DNA from: JAABYT01 sp964194585
GTDB lineage: Bacteria > Pseudomonadota > Gammaproteobacteria > HK1
Assembly (NCBI GenBank): GCA_964194585.1
Contig: CAXMNG010000233.1
Coordinates: forward strand, 1-6,006
DNA length: 6,006 nucleotides
Direction of reading: 5' to 3'
The first letter of the stretch is position 1; each line of letters opens with the position of its first letter. Positions 5,156 through 6,006 of this stretch are shown one piece after another. The notes under the pieces were generated by a model. That model was given only the letters and a program-made list of their open reading frames with translations. It did not search any database and was not told the DNA's origin. A program made the position numbers and the translations under genes.

Positions 5156-6006
5156 AAGCACGATCCAAAGCATCAACGGCTATGACGATGACCGCGAGGG
5201 TTGTCACATCAGCGTCTGTCGCTGGCATCAGCCTGGCGTTCGCTGTAGCGATAACGCTCACCGGCCTTTCCGGCGCGATGCACGCCGCCGGCGGCGTCGT
5301 GACCGATCCAAAAGGCACAGCGCCGGATCGCTACGTTTACTATCCTGGCACAGAGGCGCTAAAGGCGGACGAGATTCGCGTCATCGCCTGTGGCACCGGT
5401 ATGCCGGCGGCGCGGCGCGGTCAGGCGGCGACCTGTTTTCTGGTGGAGACCGGCAACGGCGACAAGTTCATTTTCGATATTGGGTCGGGGTCGATGGCCA
5501 ACCTGGCAGCGCTGATGATCCCTTACCAATATCTGGACAAGGTATTCCTGTCACATCTGCACACCGATCATATGGGCGACATCGACTCCCTGTGGGCCGG
5601 CGGCTGGACAGCCGGACGCCCGAGCGCGCTCAAGGTCTGGGGTCCAAGCGGCATGACCCCGGAATTGGGTACCAAGTACTCGATGGATCATTTCCTGAAA
5701 CACGCCAACTGGGACTACACCACGCGAAAATTCAATATCAGCGCAGCACCCGGAACCATCGAGACCACCGAGTTCGATTACAAGGGCGTCAATCAGATCG
5801 TGTATCAGGAGAACGGCGTGACCATCCGTTCCTGGCCGGCGGTGCATGCCGGCGATGGGCCCATTAGCTATTCGCTCGAATATAACGGCATGAAAGTGGT
5901 TATCGGCGGCGACACGTTCCCCAATAAGTGGTTTCTCAAATATGCCAAGGATGCCGATCTGGCGATCCACGAAGCCTTCATGGGGCCGGAATTGTTTGTC
6001 ACGATG
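5152..6006 (+). CDS. Exported metallo-beta-lactamase-fold hydrolase, RNase Z/AtsA-like (GntH-like), 3' end cut off
   Basis: The first 285 residues of a metal-dependent hydrolase of the metallo-beta-lactamase fold are present; the C-terminus lies beyond the window. Residues 1 to about 46 look like a long Sec signal peptide (basic start, hydrophobic 22-40, small residues in GAMHAAG), so the enzyme should work in the periplasm or outside the cell. The opening strand is DEIRVIACGTGMPAARRGQA (73-92). The metal motif is SHLHTDHMGD (134-143), with His135, His137, Asp139 and His140. Further ligands are likely His232 (VHAGD), Asp254 (GGDT) and His273 (IHEAF). The HxHxDH, GDT and HEA spacing is that of the RNase Z/ElaC and arylsulfatase AtsA branch and not of true beta-lactamases. 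Export argues against tRNA processing. The sequence resembles the widespread secreted MBL proteins that pipelines call guanitoxin biosynthesis GntH; I recall this and have not verified it, and no other guanitoxin gene is visible. Its codons are less G/C-biased than those of the pump genes. Confidence 0.88.
   Translation, partial: MKARSKASTAMTMTARVVTSASVAGISLAFAVAITLTGLSGAMHAAGGVVTDPKGTAPDRYVYYPGTEALKADEIRVIACGTGMPAARRGQAATCFLVETGNGDKFIFDIGSGSMANLAALMIPYQYLDKVFLSHLHTDHMGDIDSLWAGGWTAGRPSALKVWGPSGMTPELGTKYSMDHFLKHANWDYTTRKFNISAAPGTIETTEFDYKGVNQIVYQENGVTIRSWPAVHAGDGPISYSLEYNGMKVVIGGDTFPNKWFLKYAKDADLAIHEAFMGPELFVTM

Noticed and set aside
5452..5601. Metallo-beta-lactamase motif taken as an antibiotic-resistance enzyme
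   Set aside because: The GDT and HEA motifs belong to the RNase Z/AtsA branch, and the sequence does not resemble class B beta-lactamases, so proximity to an efflux pump does not make this a resistance cassette.

Overview
The window looks like chromosomal DNA of a GC-rich Gram-negative bacterium, most likely a member of the Pseudomonadota. The grounds are a lipoprotein adaptor paired with an RND pump, both needing a double membrane, and strongly G/C-ending codons. No ribosomal or other lineage-marker gene is present, so I cannot name a genus.

Left part (1-301): a frame open from the window edge to 198 may be the 3' end of an unrecognised gene. It is followed by about 100 bases of leader that hold a short perfect inverted repeat and a Shine-Dalgarno sequence.

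Centre (302-4582): a two-gene tripartite-efflux operon. The first gene encodes a periplasmic adaptor anchored as a lipoprotein. The second, 12 bases later, encodes a complete 1037-residue inner-membrane RND permease of the hydrophobe/amphiphile (HAE) type. Together they would take substrates from the periplasm or inner membrane and pass them to a TolC-like outer-membrane channel, which is not encoded here. The permease keeps most of the proton-relay residues but has Asp-Asn where AcrB has Asp-Asp.

Junction (4583-5151): about 570 bases without an intact recognisable gene. It is not blank. A 60-codon + strand segment reads as the C-terminal end of a HupE/UreJ-type membrane protein, with no start and with a stop just upstream. 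A - strand stretch weakly resembles the first helices of a MarR-type regulator. A small frame with a signal-peptide-like N-terminus begins on the stop of the HupE-like piece (TGATG). I read this as a junction of decayed gene ends.

Right part (5152-6006, cut by the window edge): an exported metallo-beta-lactamase-fold hydrolase with RNase Z/arylsulfatase-like metal motifs. It has a near-ideal ribosome binding site and less G/C-biased codons than the efflux genes. It resembles the widespread secreted MBL proteins that annotation pipelines label GntH-like. It is probably functionally separate from the pump.

I see no tRNA, rRNA, CRISPR array, intact insertion sequence or convincing intrinsic terminator. 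I found no clearly new system. The most notable items are the junction, the altered proton-relay residues and the exported MBL enzyme.
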